A stretch of 59,647 bases of DNA from an uncultured Clostridia bacterium (GCA_944351415.1 CALVPQ010000007.1:1-59647), one strand, 5' to 3'. Counted from the first letter of the stretch, positions 23,201 to 31,926 are shown. Notes: a model not told the origin generated them from the letters alone. Program-made: numbers and translations.

Positions 23201-26200
23201 GAGGCAAATAACCCATAAGCTATATTTCTGTCATCTGAAGCTTCCGATGCTATTGATATGTTGGAAATTGTAAATCCGTTTGCATATAATCTTCCAGCAA
23301 ATGCTTTTGTTGTTGATGGAAGAATTATTGATTCATTTACAGTTGAAAGGTCAACATCTGCAACCATTCGGTAACTTCCCCATACAACACTATTGTTATA
23401 ATTTTGTGCAATAGGAGTTGATGTTGAATTTCCCATAACTTCCACGAAATCTTGAGCATCGGTAATCAAAATTGGATTGTTTTCTGAACCAAGTGCAGTA
23501 TCTATTTCACGTGAAGAGTCAGTAAATTGCAAAATTGCATATCTGAAGATATATTCGCCTTCCTCGTTCTCTGCTGTTGCACCTTCATAGCCTGAATCTT
23601 CATCAATATAATATGCATATCTGTGAGAGTATGATTGAAGATTTGCTTCTATTAATGTTACTCCATCTTCTGTTATTCTCCATACACCATCACTTTCACC
23701 ATCTGCAACTGCAAAACCATAGAAGTAAGTTGACATTGAAGGATTTGATATTAGGATTGCACCTGTGCCATATTGTGATTCTACTGTGCTATCTTCCGAT
23801 GTGTCTCCACTATAGCGTTTATTGAAGAAATAACAATTTGTATATGTTCCAAGAGCAAGCAAGTTACCATTTTCATCAACACCAGAGAAGTTCATCTGAG
23901 TTGCTCTTGAATTTGCAATCTGTGATGCCGAATAACAAGCTTCTATTGTGCCTGAGTTTTCATATACAAAGCCTGATGCCAAATATACACGAACTGTGTC
24001 TGTTGAGTTAGCTATCAATATATTTGAATAACTATTTTGAATTGTGCCTTGGTTGTCATTTACAAAACCTGCAATTATACCTAGTCTTGATTTTAATGAA
24101 GAACCTTCATAAGCAAAGGTTGAATAGCCACCTTCTTCTATAAGGCTTTCATCAGTTGGCACACCTTCGATATAACTCGTTATGATTTTACCATTATTTG
24201 TGCCTACAAAACCTGTTGTGTTGTAGGTTGTTGAATTTGATTGATTTTCCATATCAAGGAGTTTGACAAAAGATGCCGCTATTGTTCCTGAGTTTGAAAG
24301 AACAAAACCAGCCATATCGCCTTGACCTATTATATAGAAAGTATCAAGCTCTAAAGTTGATGCATAAGTATAGCCAGTGGCAGAGCCGTTTAATGTTTGC
24401 TCATCTCCTAGTATTGTTATACTTTCGCCACCTACTCTAGAATTTGTTATAGAACCTTCATTATTAATTACAAAACCTGCTATTTGTGGCACAAACGATG
24501 AATTTTGAGTTACATAAATATTTTCTGTTGTGTTTGCACCTCTGATAAATTTAACATTAATTCCTGATGGGTTGTTATGTGCAGTTGTTGCCGGAATATT
24601 AACAATATCGCCCATTGCAACTTGTTCTGTATAGTAAGAAACTACTTCACAGTTTGTGATTATACCTTGATTTGTTATTGCAAGCCCTGCAACATTTATT
24701 GATACATTGCTATTATTTGAGAATGATGCAAGGTCTATTGTAAGCTGTCCACCATTATAAACATTTACCCTAACATTTCTTAATGTTGTTGTTGATAATA
24801 CCGTTTCAAATAATGCGAAATTTACTGAAGAGCCTCCTAAAGAATCAAGGTCAAAGCTCTTTATATAAATTGTATAGCCATTTCCATCAAGACTACTTAT
24901 TAATGATGTTGAGAATGGTGTGTAGTTTTCAAGAACAATATCATTCATTAAGATGTAATCTTCAGCTGAAAGTGTTTCATTGTTATCATAGTTGTCTGGA
25001 TTTAAGTTCTTAAATTCTGTTGCATTTGAAATTGTTACTGGAAGGTCTGGGTCTGAATAAGTTTGAACATTGATTGTGAAGTATGTGTTATATACTGTTG
25101 GCTCACTATTATCACCTAAAGATATATAAGTTTTTAAAACTAATGTTTCACTTCCACCCATTCTTGTTCCTGTGACAAGAACATTTTGTGATGAAATGTT
25201 ATATCTTCCGCCAACCTCACCATCTTCATTATCCACAAATTCAAATCTAACAGCTGCGTCATAGTCATCACTTTCAATAGGAATTTCTTCGCCATCAACA
25301 ACAAACCATAATCTTTGTTGGATTTGCAGTGGGTTCCCATCTTCATCATAATTTATAGCATAAGTGTAGTAATCTAGACTTTCACTTGTATAAGATGCAT
25401 AGTATTGATATTTTTGGAAGTTTGCTCTGGCTTGATTGAGTTCTTGAACTTTGTTTATGCTTGCACTATCGCTGGCATCATAATTGTATGTTTCTGGTAA
25501 AAGATTGTATGTAACATCAAAAGTTCTGCTTACACCATACCAAACTTCTAAAGTATTATTCTCTGCATTGTCTATTTCAATATTTTCTTGGTCTATCTTG
25601 AAATCAACAAGCACAACTGTTGCTTGTGTTGTTTTTGGCTCAAGCACTCCATTCAAGATTCTTGAAACTTGTGCTTGAATATAGAAAGTTTTATTTGCAG
25701 AAGCTACATCTACATTTATGTTTGCAGTAAGCATTGCTGTGTAGGTTTTAATGCCTGTTATTGGGTCAGCCGCATGTTCTGTAAGTGATGAGATATATAT
25801 TCCGCTGATGCCTTCACCATCAAGAACAACACTATCAACAACTTGGTCTTCCCTTACCTGAATTTCAACTTCTGCAGTTGAACCAAGTGCAAGATATGCA
25901 ACTGAACTGCCATCAATAGAGATAGTTGGTTCATTTAAGTAGCTTATTGTTAAATAGTAGTTTACACTTGTTAGAAGGTTGCCTTCACTCTCATAGAATG
26001 ATGCTGTAAATTTAATAGTGCTATCTGAATTTACAGTTGAACTTATTGCAACCCTAACATAAATTATACCCAATTCTTTTTCTTGTGCTGTTGGAGTAAA
26101 TCTGATGTAGTTTCCTTGTTCATAGTAGTTAGAACCAGTTGAAGGAATAAACGTTGTGTTATCCTCACTATTTGACCTTAAAAGTTCAAAGCTTACGGCA

Positions 26201-29200
26201 CTTGCCACAGTTGCCCCACTATAAGATAGAGTCATGTAGTCATAGTATGCAAATGATGGGTTGATATTTATTTGCATAATAGAACTACTTCCCGGAGAAA
26301 CAACCCCTGTTTGGTCTCCCTTTGTGTGTTGAGTTACATAAATTCCTGAACTTTGAGTCCATACTGACCTAGATATTGTGTAATTTGAAACATCAATACC
26401 TGTGAATTGTTGTTTTGTAAGTTTAAGTTCAATACTACCTGCACTGCCATTTTGTGTGTTTTGGCTATCACTTCCACTATTACTTATAAATGACACATTG
26501 AACGTCATATCTTCATCTACTTGAGTTTTATAGTTAGTATGTATAGAGAATGATATATTAAATATATAGCTATATATACCTGTTACATCATCATAAGAAC
26601 TATTTTCTAAACTTACTGTTGCAGTTAAACTATAATTTTCTGTTCCAAAATCCTGTGGAAGAAGATAGTTATATACAATATATACACGTTCTTCAGTCTC
26701 TTGTGAAAGGCTTTCATCACGGACTACTTGAAGTCTATCGCCATTATAGCTTATTGATGGAACAAGACCATATTTATCAGTTTCTGCTGTTGTGTTTAAT
26801 TCAACCCTAACTGCTGCATTTACTGATGGTGTAAGTGGAAGGCTTTCGCCTGTGTATTCATAAGAAATTACTCCATCAACTGGAACGATTGTAAATGTCT
26901 TTGCAAATTCTTCATTGATAGCTGTTTGATATATATTATCTTCTGTAATTACCGGATTAAATGTTACCTGAGTTGAACCATTTTCAACATTATTTGCTGT
27001 TACAGTATAAACAGAATTGCTTATCTTTTCAAGAGTGATGCCCATGTTGTTGCCAAGGATAGCAATTTCTGACGTGAGTTCTATATTATTTTGAACAAGC
27101 TCGAATATTTGTCCAGAATTACCCAAAATAATGGTTGTGTTTTCATAAGTAAATATATAATCTCTTGTTTTTGTTTTTTGAAGGTATGTTGTTGAACCAT
27201 CTTGAACTTGATACGTGTTATTAGCACTATCAGTATAAGAAATAATCATCTGAGAAAAGCTTGGCAATACTTTTATCAAAATCACTTTATTATTTTCTAC
27301 ATCGTGTTTTGATGATATTGTCAATACGACATCACCAGTTCCTACAACATTTAGAGAGCTTCCTATCACTCTAACAATAGCTGTGTTTGATGATGTGATT
27401 ATTATATTGTCTGTTATTTCCTCTCCTACAAGTTCTGAAAGGCTTATAGTATTAAGTTCATTAAGGTCGTTTTCTTCTGAAGAAGTCAGGTCATTTGCAC
27501 CTGAAATAATCTCATAATAGAATAAAATACCATAGCTACTTCCATTTCCATCAACTTGTAATGACTTATAATAGCCATTATCTATAAATGTTTGAACATT
27601 TTTTGATGATACATCTGTGACTTTTTCTTCTTGATAGAGGTTAAGATAGTGTTTATTTCCGCCGTTTACATAAGAATGGAAATTTTCACCAGTTGACACT
27701 AGATTTGGAGAGTTTTCGTTGTTTGTTCCTTCATAATAGTAAGTTGAAATATAACTATCTTGTGCATCATAGTATGAATAATAGAAATCTGAATTTTCTG
27801 ATGCTGAACCAGAGATTGTGTTATCAACATTACCATAGTAGTTTGATACATTATCAATAACTGCAAAAGAGTAGTAAATTGTTGATTCTCCTGAAAGAGT
27901 TCCAACTAAAGCACCCTTAAATCCATTGCCTTGGAATACTGATATATGTGTTGTTGTGAATGAATCTATATTATAGTTATAGACATAGGAATGGTCGATT
28001 AATGAATTTTCACTTGCTTGCCCTACAAGACCACCAACAATATAACCTGTGAATGTGCTGTATACAGTGTTTTCATTGTTGTTTCTATCAGTTAAATTAT
28101 AAAATTCTACTCGAGAATATGATATTGTTCCGCTATTTTGCCCTACAAGACCACCAACCGTTGAATTTGGTGCACTTATTGTAAGCCCAAGCACTGATGA
28201 ATTTGTGATTGTTCCATAGTTTGTTCCAACAAGTCCACCAACAAGTCCTGTTCCGTTTGACGAGAGCAGACTTGAATAAGTTTGATAAACATCAACAGTA
28301 ACATTTGTTAATGTTCCATTATTTTCGTTTGCCACAAAACCAAGACCATTAACATTTCCTGAGAAGATAATATTTCTTATTTCAGCGGAAGAACCAATAG
28401 TATTGGCAAAATTTGAACCATTAAGTGATACAGTTATAGTATCATTATAGCCCTGGAGCCCACCATTAAACTGAGTAATAGGCTGTCTATTCGCACTTCC
28501 TGGGATTTCTATACTATTCATTACAGTGTAGTATAGTTCTGGATTAAGGTTAATAAACCCTTCTTCATCGTAAATTCTATAAGCATAGTCAAAGTTAGAA
28601 CCATCGGCAACTGTTATTTTAATCTTTAATAATATATCACTAAAGTATACAGTTGTTGCATCGCTTTCAAGTGATGTGTTTGAAAGGAAAAATGCTTCTT
28701 GGATTAAATAATCGAACCAAGTTTGACTCCCTTCCCTTATAAGACCAAGGGCACGAACACTTACTTGGCTTTGCTGAGTTTGTCCATCTTCTCCTAAGTA
28801 GTTATATATGATATTTCCGTTATATACAGCATCTTCTGGTAGAATATAAATATAACCTATCATACCTTGAGTTATTCTTTCACTTAAAGAAACTCCAAGC
28901 ATATTTGATGAAATCTGATTATCTACACCAACAAATGAGCTATCATCTATAACACCGCCATTTTCATCAGTTATCAAATAAGAAACATTGTTATTTCTTG
29001 CATTGTTTGGAGATGTTGAAAGAACGATATAGTAAGGTTCGGTATTGCCTACTTCAAAATATATACCATCTTCATCACTATTTTCCCAAGTTACTTCTGT
29101 TAAACGTTGAGCATTTCTTATTGTGATATTAATAGTTGTCCATAGCATATCAATTGTTTGTTCATTGCCTTCAGAGTCAACAATAATTAATTGATAGTGA

Positions 29201-31857
29201 AGTTCAAGCTCATCATAGAAGCTATAAGAACCATAGTTTGAAATAGTTGCAATATCAAAAGTTATATAAGAGTCTGTTATAACTATATTTTCTATAGCAT
29301 ATCTGCCATTTGTCCAAGATACAACATTTCCACTTGTTACCTTATTTGTCATAACTGGATTGCCAGATGCATCTCTTATAGTTGAAACAAAGTTAAAGTT
29401 TTCAAGAGTTGCATAAGTTATGCCTGCATTTGCGAAGTTGATTGTTATTGTTTTTCTTGTTAAAGTTTCATCTCTTGTTGCAACTGTGTTAGCAGCATAT
29501 AGGCTAACATTACGGTCGTTTAATGGATTGATATAGAATCCATCAGGTGAAACATAACTTTCTATTAAAATAATTTTTATAATTGATGTGTTTCCATTTA
29601 TATCGGCACTGCCATCTGCCGCTTTACCTGTGAAGGTTACAACAGCATAAGTTAAGCCCACACCTGTTGTGATGATGTTGTTGTTATTTGCTGAGAAATA
29701 AGCAACATTACTTACTCTATCTGTGTTCTCTCTTGCAGCATTCATAATAGATAAAATGCCTGCAGAATTTAACATTAAATTTCTAAACACATCAGCCGTT
29801 AATGTGTCGCTTTCAACAAAATCATAGTAAGAAACACTTATATCTGCTACTGCCGAATGAGAGCCTGATGTGTTATACCTATAAAGAACTGGAGTTGTTG
29901 TGCCATTTTTAAGCATGATTCGAGAAATACTACTCATACTACTTACAATTTCGTTTCCATCTGAGTCATAAGAAATATTGCTTGTTTCAATACTTGTTAC
30001 TGAATCGGCAACATTGCCAGTATCATAATTTATTGCAACATCTTTAAGTGGAAGGAAAATATCTATATCAAAGACGTCACTTTCAAGCCCATTTTCATGA
30101 AGAATTTGATAAGAATCTAGGCTTGTTACACCAAAACTTGTTCTATTTAAAGTTAAAGTTATTGCAAAGGTAACTGATTCTGCTGTTGATGAAATATAAA
30201 CTGGTTGTGTTAATGTTACGTTTTCACTGTTTGTGATAACATAAAGACCATCAGTTGTGGTTTGTCCTTGAAGAGTGAAAGTTTTTGTTATACTTACATC
30301 TGTTGTGGAAGAGCTTGAGTCAACTCTAAAGTTTGCATCAGCAAAGATAAAGTCATCTTGAGATACTGATTTAACAAGTTCTGCATAGAAAACATTTGTT
30401 ATTTCATCATTATCTATGCTTGTGAATGTTATTTCAATGCCTTCAAAATTCTGCACTGTTAAATCAGTTGCTGCCTTCATATAGATAGTTGATGCACTAA
30501 TGTTATTATTTTCACGAGTTTTGTATACATCTTGAAGTGCATCGTATTCCATTATTACCTGAGTCCAAAAGTTATTGTTATTTACATCTCTATACCAAAA
30601 TTCCACTGGACAGCCTGCAGCAAGTCCACCTTCTGGAATGTTTAGATTTGTTATTCTTAGACTGATTGAATATTCTCTTGTTGCATCTACAACTGTGGTT
30701 GGTGTGATTTGAACATTAAATTCTTCACCGTGTCCGTTTAGATACTCAGAATATAGCACTTGAGTAGTTCCTGCTATATTATCAACTGTATCATTTGAAA
30801 CTATAATATTATTAACCTTTTCTCGAACACTGACATTTATAGGTAAAATCTCAAGTGTTGAGATGCTATAATTATAATCTTGATAGCCAATTGTGAAATA
30901 GATTATAAAATCCTCGTTAATATTTGTGTCATCTTTATTTGCAAAAACTTCAAAAATTGGATTTCCATCATTATCATCGCCTATAGCATTAACAACGAGG
31001 CTATCGCTAACTTGACCATCAGCTGTTACTACTGTATAGCCAACATCTAATGCTTGAGAAAAGTTAAGTTTTATGTATCCTGTGTATTCTTCGTCTGTTG
31101 CAAGGTTTGGAACGATATTAAAAGTATTGTTGGTTTCAGTTATAAGTTCATAGGCTTGATTATCTCTATTATATGACCACGACATTGTTAGGTCTTCTTC
31201 AAGGCGGTCAATCACAGGGAGTTCAATATTGCAAGTTACCCCCCTTTCTGTTGTTGCTACCAAAATAATAGAAGCAACATCTTGTGGAAAAGTTTGGTCA
31301 AGAGTAAGAATGTTACCTTCAATACTTGCCGGAAGTGTGCTGTCAAGAAGTGACCAGGTTATAGTTCTTCTGCTATTTTCACTTGGAGAGAAGGAAATTA
31401 AATTATTCTCAACTAATTCAACACTTCCACCACGAATTGCAAAATTGTTTTTCTTTGTGGTCTCTTCAGTTTTTTGCTCCATTCCGCTAACTTCACTATA
31501 CACATCAACCGTTATAATCTCTGATTCATTACCCTGATGCGTTCTTACAAGCACTTCAGCATAACCTTCAGTATCCTTTCCCGTTATGTATATAAGTGTT
31601 CTGCCATTAGTGGAACTTTCTGTTCTTACATCTATGATTTCTTCATAGCCAAAAGCACTAGCAGAGATACCTGTATCATCTGTGCCAGTTACAGTTGCCA
31701 CTACAATTTGCTCTGGGGTTACGCTTTCATCTTTAATCTGAATAGAAACTGTATTAGTCTCAACTGTCAGTTCAATATTATTACTGCCACAGGCGGTTAA
31801 TATTGATGCACCCAAGAGTAGAAATACACTTAAAAGTCCGACAAAAAACTTTTTCAT
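11266..31857 (-). CDS. Giant 6,863-residue surface lipoprotein with GLUG/beta-helix-like repeats
   Basis: A single open frame of 20.6 kb. The N-terminus is a classic lipoprotein signal (MKKF, hydrophobic core, LTAC lipobox, lipidated Cys about residue 23), so the mature protein should be tethered to the outer face of the membrane. Repeated GGLVG/GGIVG/GGFxG motifs with following TITNS-like strands (about residues 1200-1240, 2900-3200, 3690-4150, 4850-5000) match the GLUG type of beta-helix repeat. An Ig-like (Big_2-like) stretch is near 1430-1510. About four degenerate 100-residue units lie at roughly 5556-6003, and a Gly/Ser/Asn-rich collagen-like stretch at about 6650-6750. The protein is rich in N, S, T, D, poor in Cys, and has no LPXTG or C-terminal membrane segment. 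Start fixed by AAGGAGG four bases before ATG. radC starts 11 bases beyond its stop end in coordinates. Likely an adhesin or surface-fibre protein; ligand unknown. Confidence 0.9.
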   Translation of the reverse strand: MKKFFVGLLSVFLLLGASILTACGSNNIELTVETNTVSIQIKDESVTPEQIVVATVTGTDDTGISASAFGYEEIIDVRTESSTNGRTLIYITGKDTEGYAEVLVRTHQGNESEIITVDVYSEVSGMEQKTEETTKKNNFAIRGGSVELVENNLISFSPSENSRRTITWSLLDSTLPASIEGNILTLDQTFPQDVASIILVATTERGVTCNIELPVIDRLEEDLTMSWSYNRDNQAYELITETNNTFNIVPNLATDEEYTGYIKLNFSQALDVGYTVVTADGQVSDSLVVNAIGDDNDGNPIFEVFANKDDTNINEDFIIYFTIGYQDYNYSISTLEILPINVSVREKVNNIIVSNDTVDNIAGTTQVLYSEYLNGHGEEFNVQITPTTVVDATREYSISLRITNLNIPEGGLAAGCPVEFWYRDVNNNNFWTQVIMEYDALQDVYKTRENNNISASTIYMKAATDLTVQNFEGIEITFTSIDNDEITNVFYAELVKSVSQDDFIFADANFRVDSSSSTTDVSITKTFTLQGQTTTDGLYVITNSENVTLTQPVYISSTAESVTFAITLTLNRTSFGVTSLDSYQILHENGLESDVFDIDIFLPLKDVAINYDTGNVADSVTSIETSNISYDSDGNEIVSSMSSISRIMLKNGTTTPVLYRYNTSGSHSAVADISVSYYDFVESDTLTADVFRNLMLNSAGILSIMNAARENTDRVSNVAYFSANNNNIITTGVGLTYAVVTFTGKAADGSADINGNTSIIKIILIESYVSPDGFYINPLNDRNVSLYAANTVATRDETLTRKTITINFANAGITYATLENFNFVSTIRDASGNPVMTNKVTSGNVVSWTNGRYAIENIVITDSYITFDIATISNYGSYSFYDELELHYQLIIVDSEGNEQTIDMLWTTINITIRNAQRLTEVTWENSDEDGIYFEVGNTEPYYIVLSTSPNNARNNNVSYLITDENGGVIDDSSFVGVDNQISSNMLGVSLSERITQGMIGYIYILPEDAVYNGNIIYNYLGEDGQTQQSQVSVRALGLIREGSQTWFDYLIQEAFFLSNTSLESDATTVYFSDILLKIKITVADGSNFDYAYRIYDEEGFINLNPELYYTVMNSIEIPGSANRQPITQFNGGLQGYNDTITVSLNGSNFANTIGSSAEIRNIIFSGNVNGLGFVANENNGTLTNVTVDVYQTYSSLLSSNGTGLVGGLVGTNYGTITNSSVLGLTISAPNSTVGGLVGQNSGTISYSRVEFYNLTDRNNNENTVYSTFTGYIVGGLVGQASENSLIDHSYVYNYNIDSFTTTHISVFQGNGFKGALVGTLSGESTIYYSFAVIDNVSNYYGNVDNTISGSASENSDFYYSYYDAQDSYISTYYYEGTNNENSPNLVSTGENFHSYVNGGNKHYLNLYQEEKVTDVSSKNVQTFIDNGYYKSLQVDGNGSSYGILFYYEIISGANDLTSSEENDLNELNTISLSELVGEEITDNIIITSSNTAIVRVIGSSLNVVGTGDVVLTISSKHDVENNKVILIKVLPSFSQMIISYTDSANNTYQVQDGSTTYLQKTKTRDYIFTYENTTIILGNSGQIFELVQNNIELTSEIAILGNNMGITLEKISNSVYTVTANNVENGSTQVTFNPVITEDNIYQTAINEEFAKTFTIVPVDGVISYEYTGESLPLTPSVNAAVRVELNTTAETDKYGLVPSISYNGDRLQVVRDESLSQETEERVYIVYNYLLPQDFGTENYSLTATVSLENSSYDDVTGIYSYIFNISFSIHTNYKTQVDEDMTFNVSFISNSGSDSQNTQNGSAGSIELKLTKQQFTGIDVSNYTISRSVWTQSSGIYVTQHTKGDQTGVVSPGSSSIMQININPSFAYYDYMTLSYSGATVASAVSFELLRSNSEDNTTFIPSTGSNYYEQGNYIRFTPTAQEKELGIIYVRVAISSTVNSDSTIKFTASFYESEGNLLTSVNYYLTISYLNEPTISIDGSSVAYLALGSTAEVEIQVREDQVVDSVVLDGEGISGIYISSLTEHAADPITGIKTYTAMLTANINVDVASANKTFYIQAQVSRILNGVLEPKTTQATVVLVDFKIDQENIEIDNAENNTLEVWYGVSRTFDVTYNLLPETYNYDASDSASINKVQELNQARANFQKYQYYASYTSESLDYYTYAINYDEDGNPLQIQQRLWFVVDGEEIPIESDDYDAAVRFEFVDNEDGEVGGRYNISSQNVLVTGTRMGGSETLVLKTYISLGDNSEPTVYNTYFTINVQTYSDPDLPVTISNATEFKNLNPDNYDNNETLSAEDYILMNDIVLENYTPFSTSLISSLDGNGYTIYIKSFDLDSLGGSSVNFALFETVLSTTTLRNVRVNVYNGGQLTIDLASFSNNSNVSINVAGLAITNQGIITNCEVVSYYTEQVAMGDIVNIPATTAHNNPSGINVKFIRGANTTENIYVTQNSSFVPQIAGFVINNEGSITNSRVGGESITILGDEQTLNGSATGYTYASTLELDTFYIIGQGDMAGFVLSNSGTIAASFVKLLDMENQSNSTTYNTTGFVGTNNGKIITSYIEGVPTDESLIEEGGYSTFAYEGSSLKSRLGIIAGFVNDNQGTIQNSYSNILIANSTDTVRVYLASGFVYENSGTIEACYSASQIANSRATQMNFSGVDENGNLLALGTYTNCYFFNKRYSGDTSEDSTVESQYGTGAILISNPSMSTYFYGFAVADGESDGVWRITEDGVTLIEANLQSYSHRYAYYIDEDSGYEGATAENEEGEYIFRYAILQFTDSSREIDTALGSENNPILITDAQDFVEVMGNSTSTPIAQNYNNSVVWGSYRMVADVDLSTVNESIILPSTTKAFAGRLYANGFTISNISIASEASDDRNIAYGLFASIESRNNSVPLISNLNIEINQVVAGSSVMVGGLAGYIKDSIIVNIEITFNENSQVEGLNFAGGLAGFSFGNSVIKNIVVTNPYVIASRYSLSTQDAYFDIAKLNDTRNNISNSLNYNTSINSPVVTQLSNYSYAGSVIGFVDNFSNSARNFNINQAENYSINNIRVSGTVYVQGQVAGGIFGLTGFQTNVRDAGISITGSSSENESHIIATKYFAGGVVGQSFGALSRVYSVYDDATQESIEDSLQSFYTGNTAAERGAIDLFYLANSSYSQKYIGGIAGYVGSGLLEISYSKLNVASIVADFAGGVIGGIDLSNATSYQVRTDLFTEGTYTKYFINEVYASGDVRARQDGDSDIITAGGIIGASIGTGNRIALLAVNAVNAISNYDYQTNSYLPVTESLNISYSYKTNLILGSAFDSQEALEANEDVDSQINGLSTIEDYSSYISIIQLTTEDGSGIVPTVAFYDSYSFNSFRTTLNLFGDVDGSISLEQINGVYAIASPANFVDSSVGHTYTQQAFLSSGAWDSNHWEHATEDLFPTIRYQRTTNYIYLDAYEESIISVFERLQDANSDITVIVRGRTSAESSDSYSDIDISSLLESNTIQKINGFSGTILGSEEYVVTADPDRIGERVRIVSSQGFIESTGAGFYMDNVCILYQAGNGRDIEVDTNGNNNSGLFSTSGITEATLSNLEIEINSPVRSTVASNSSLDYNFGLLAPTITSSTLSNILITSTNTTGIRLVNIDVPNLEGDNEIDLNIGLLAGTLNQSSSISTLRVEGIEYSFNSDLLSLNKENNVSEGTNNISLTEVNIGGYFGKATRTTDALDTELTINNITKLATSTNTGNQTISIGEGLEIENLYMGGFIGNNASVNSISNYRGSSISVGIDMIIDQDVKVTGTLYAGLIFGQSTSTLESVNLNSSVIDGGLYFEQEDSNINDLFAGGFAGELRGSPTNIRNIDTVNFEIATTAVRELNINNTTEEDDISEDEFISYMSDPAQYGKNVVGIKGNANIGILVGHTNARFVFSGSSSVFTSLNENGESIRIKVPIDKELNVGSIIGLFDGVSAANSNLSTLSITNNIVSNARIVVLQGDSVTGGQTEYAVNVGGIIGSIYSSDSSTSADTTTVASQIQIGDGTQNTINFIGSVYSSVKNINFGGIVGSVNFLKEEDNITIQNGVFGGVLKVFGVTSKDVVAGGTIGTLQTGNAEFNSTNTNVTISNNYNYGDVFVEYDNINDVELSEAARENTLQKLESYTFGGLIGEISSGSTNNNPFKIVASNNYSLTTSHNARYVESENSTNNALFGTNISAESVSRSNFYSSLVTLTVDARGIDVGYTSAYVSDGYGFNDNSQNDIIAGGESNLASLIRNYTIYERDNYTNSQDHSAEIGTKLNPITLNSSTYTGNKTSTSTDTDQAEEDAENNRDNITLFNGILYYVISSSNPFTSQLNIVDGLFNTETDSDTSNVKTALTNVAIIGNGGEIEYRLDNNNREEHKSFIESLNGYSYVSGLVINLDINTENDNGDEDLTNEEKVFSGLANTMTDNTTVFAVQVKGEMNIGGTTKVDVAGLVENVSSGKIIFATTSLDITYRAGADGNVYGLAGLSSSSYKLDKFILYSYTTGSISSYIDANIYAVTAGAYNTKISNTYSIVDMTLDDYTSSDAPSGNIAVFGDDENIRDYNLEESYYDGNALDVELTIDADTKRQEKTDDLSNAISGDLLDSEYYDKGEYDFNYGYPTTKFGFMKVSSYATAGTTQPEGEEGYDSYVTSTEYTRIPNNTRPNFADSNSYYYIIPNAGVLAKIASINTNNNGRFVLWNNIDISQTYYSAESGENWTSITMNNPLIDFDGNEKTIQNLNNSLFEYLGITSGENNTETTTEVNNGRVKVRNLRLTDSTVSRKGVLAATLYNTDITNMTISGSASSSSLGVLGLGEGQDQSEVNYCVLGGLANEAYNSVISTVTNLVKIDVTNKPTENIEVGGIVGRIENSTINYCSNYGPINVNCGGSSSESTGNYYVGGIVGNTVGENNEIVYSYNATSVMANYASSSELSNVKGDYYVGGIAGYSEAAALNIKGSYNSGAIKSGNKNNGEAGDEGLEGRSYAAGIIAKGAEGANVTVDTCYNEGSIEALGASPITDFVWEMGSNKVLKMIQTNNRNVWAYAIGDIDEGEIISSQYRTTNEETVYMNGTIFDSGSTIRTWNYENEIKAQIDVSKAKMSDSAETSLFKFYLWYNYYEAIRRSLSVSTTVVEPSDGEQANVYVNAYNGFGLPVSFIISLPIRTTISYTGWYTDAHFYGWLVIGGSNWGHNPTIEVNPQVENNEYAFISCSDIYSSYLSNYLPSTNSRYISSLDSSYINCQSGSGESIKRNTRASSSSNPGTMEIAGESYYLADSNNLNTIFNSGIYVYEITAELGDIPYINDTTYYDIVATSQYQTEDGTLRDTSLDVTIQNLSSTEITFTCNSLYQLVNDIEYSIIFNYDNLLSFDSSSVNYYYIDNYSFGIEVGGVTSLQPVGIFQLTTMSGTVYNNVIKAYYTEDSENIPDIEVVGDEGEKFVYFGLTDEGYLVYAPNATLEVEGEDAPITVNIEDSITDDNGFGSGEAYVNNITTIINQKFADKSYYFSVSAQEDRLKYDISFSNVSGNAEEAISGGGSVSDSGTIDYGNSSNSWYGDITYEVSNHQYSSDINISVTNIFEPNGVVYENNSYTVSLDGNDIAIYSLEGGCWSVNNDIDSIIIEGQECTLITEQDSSTMNFVFTDLNLNSSATETLAGNLCEYLADNLKVSATQITQNTEEITNGTVNSYANISNNAIINITNKFDFTGDSVSDSYTLMLGEQELATYTNTNNPGWSETSGSITIDGISYQYTTTNIAGDLIQFTFDGIDATSIISNLTVTIGEAQEDTEIVVSDYITIEGNDVINMTNSFDFSEYIAGSSYSLMLAGQKLVTYTYTDTNNAGWNETSGSTGSITIDGGAIYSYTISIANDVITLSFDGAVLNNNLSISGTLISELVTNIENGIISDYATIASSSSTELVSADHTFTIDLNTPSADTLILNGDPNSEDILSVLLGYSESTRSWAKSSDFNTINIGGHEFSVEISNGQLVFTTTIEAVENLDVDLSAILKGYYAITNNFDEKATLEDLFTDIVSKVFTEPIKNLDGDTIGEFRGQAAVNKQYIITNNDYLVINGNTVSFKELAEYSDLKSYTLNGIRVYYGSYSFSYTESYSTNAWTQGITIFDQFVEEGDAIVFEIYIESVENGILYSGVLPYTVTSEGNINLQPLFSQTVTEGYSDIYFGVNVCSAYILSSDDTETLQLSLRRNNSDGGFSEFMVNATIDYESETQDVNIDRITFYVDGDKEISYNYTETETMQYDEDGNAIGVEIIKSYNFYDENNNLVFSYNVNDNNYSKYYQRNGEHFTTEVDGLDELIPSSEDYLLDGLINNDTIYLSNSTFTSPKSISARDILNSSYLPYIDNIQLENLIKITGENTKYLYIASDYQVIESISDEEGYENYITAVNYEWGSKYLPSYRQIEYQLNILYEDLFKFNILFETDSGLSLTENENYIITSVKSGENNYVQFIYFLNRTANRNNAYTNINIQITIKDNYSQEGPFINDSSVNDVTEPLEPLSIILTEDISFVNIAGGFTKQDNVNIIGNGYYISYFGSSFYKSLAGENTFIKDVKFLGETYSDPLFMSGVTDFEADLINIEYYGSIALFNSDNGALINYDGSADSSVDITSYVNISSVLNIYSNTNSTNISNDILLFKGISSKAIFENNGVIIATNGRDGSNGDSGTSNGASGSNGGSGSSGKNIYIFDENIEDNITWSNNGILKTGDGGNGGAGGSGYRAEDNLNVITDSLPTPGSAGRGGDRGGKGYIYLTKQDNTVRQENNLSKAGIIGLSGARGRYGLSRINLYATVGGWNYSSIGDTTFGQSQRFDATTGSNTSANGFDDIFENATTYYTLTGTYATQFPVDENGSPWTGADYDRLKY
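13850..15190 (-). repeat. Tandem about 330-bp coding repeats inside the giant gene
   Basis: About four units encode versions of one about 100-residue module. The two middle ones are the closest: sequence around 14338-14430 recurs with few changes at 14668-14755, encoding matching YTLMLGEQELATYT / YSLMLAGQKLVTYT and GWSETSGSITIDG / GWNETSGS segments. The outer units (SYTVSLDGNDIAIYS and DTLILNGDPNSE) are more diverged, indicating stepwise duplication. Confidence 0.75.
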
Positions 31858-31926
31858 AAAACCTCCTTGCTCGTCATCTTAAAAAAATGACATTTACCTT
31901 GCAAACATATATTTCTGTTTACATAG

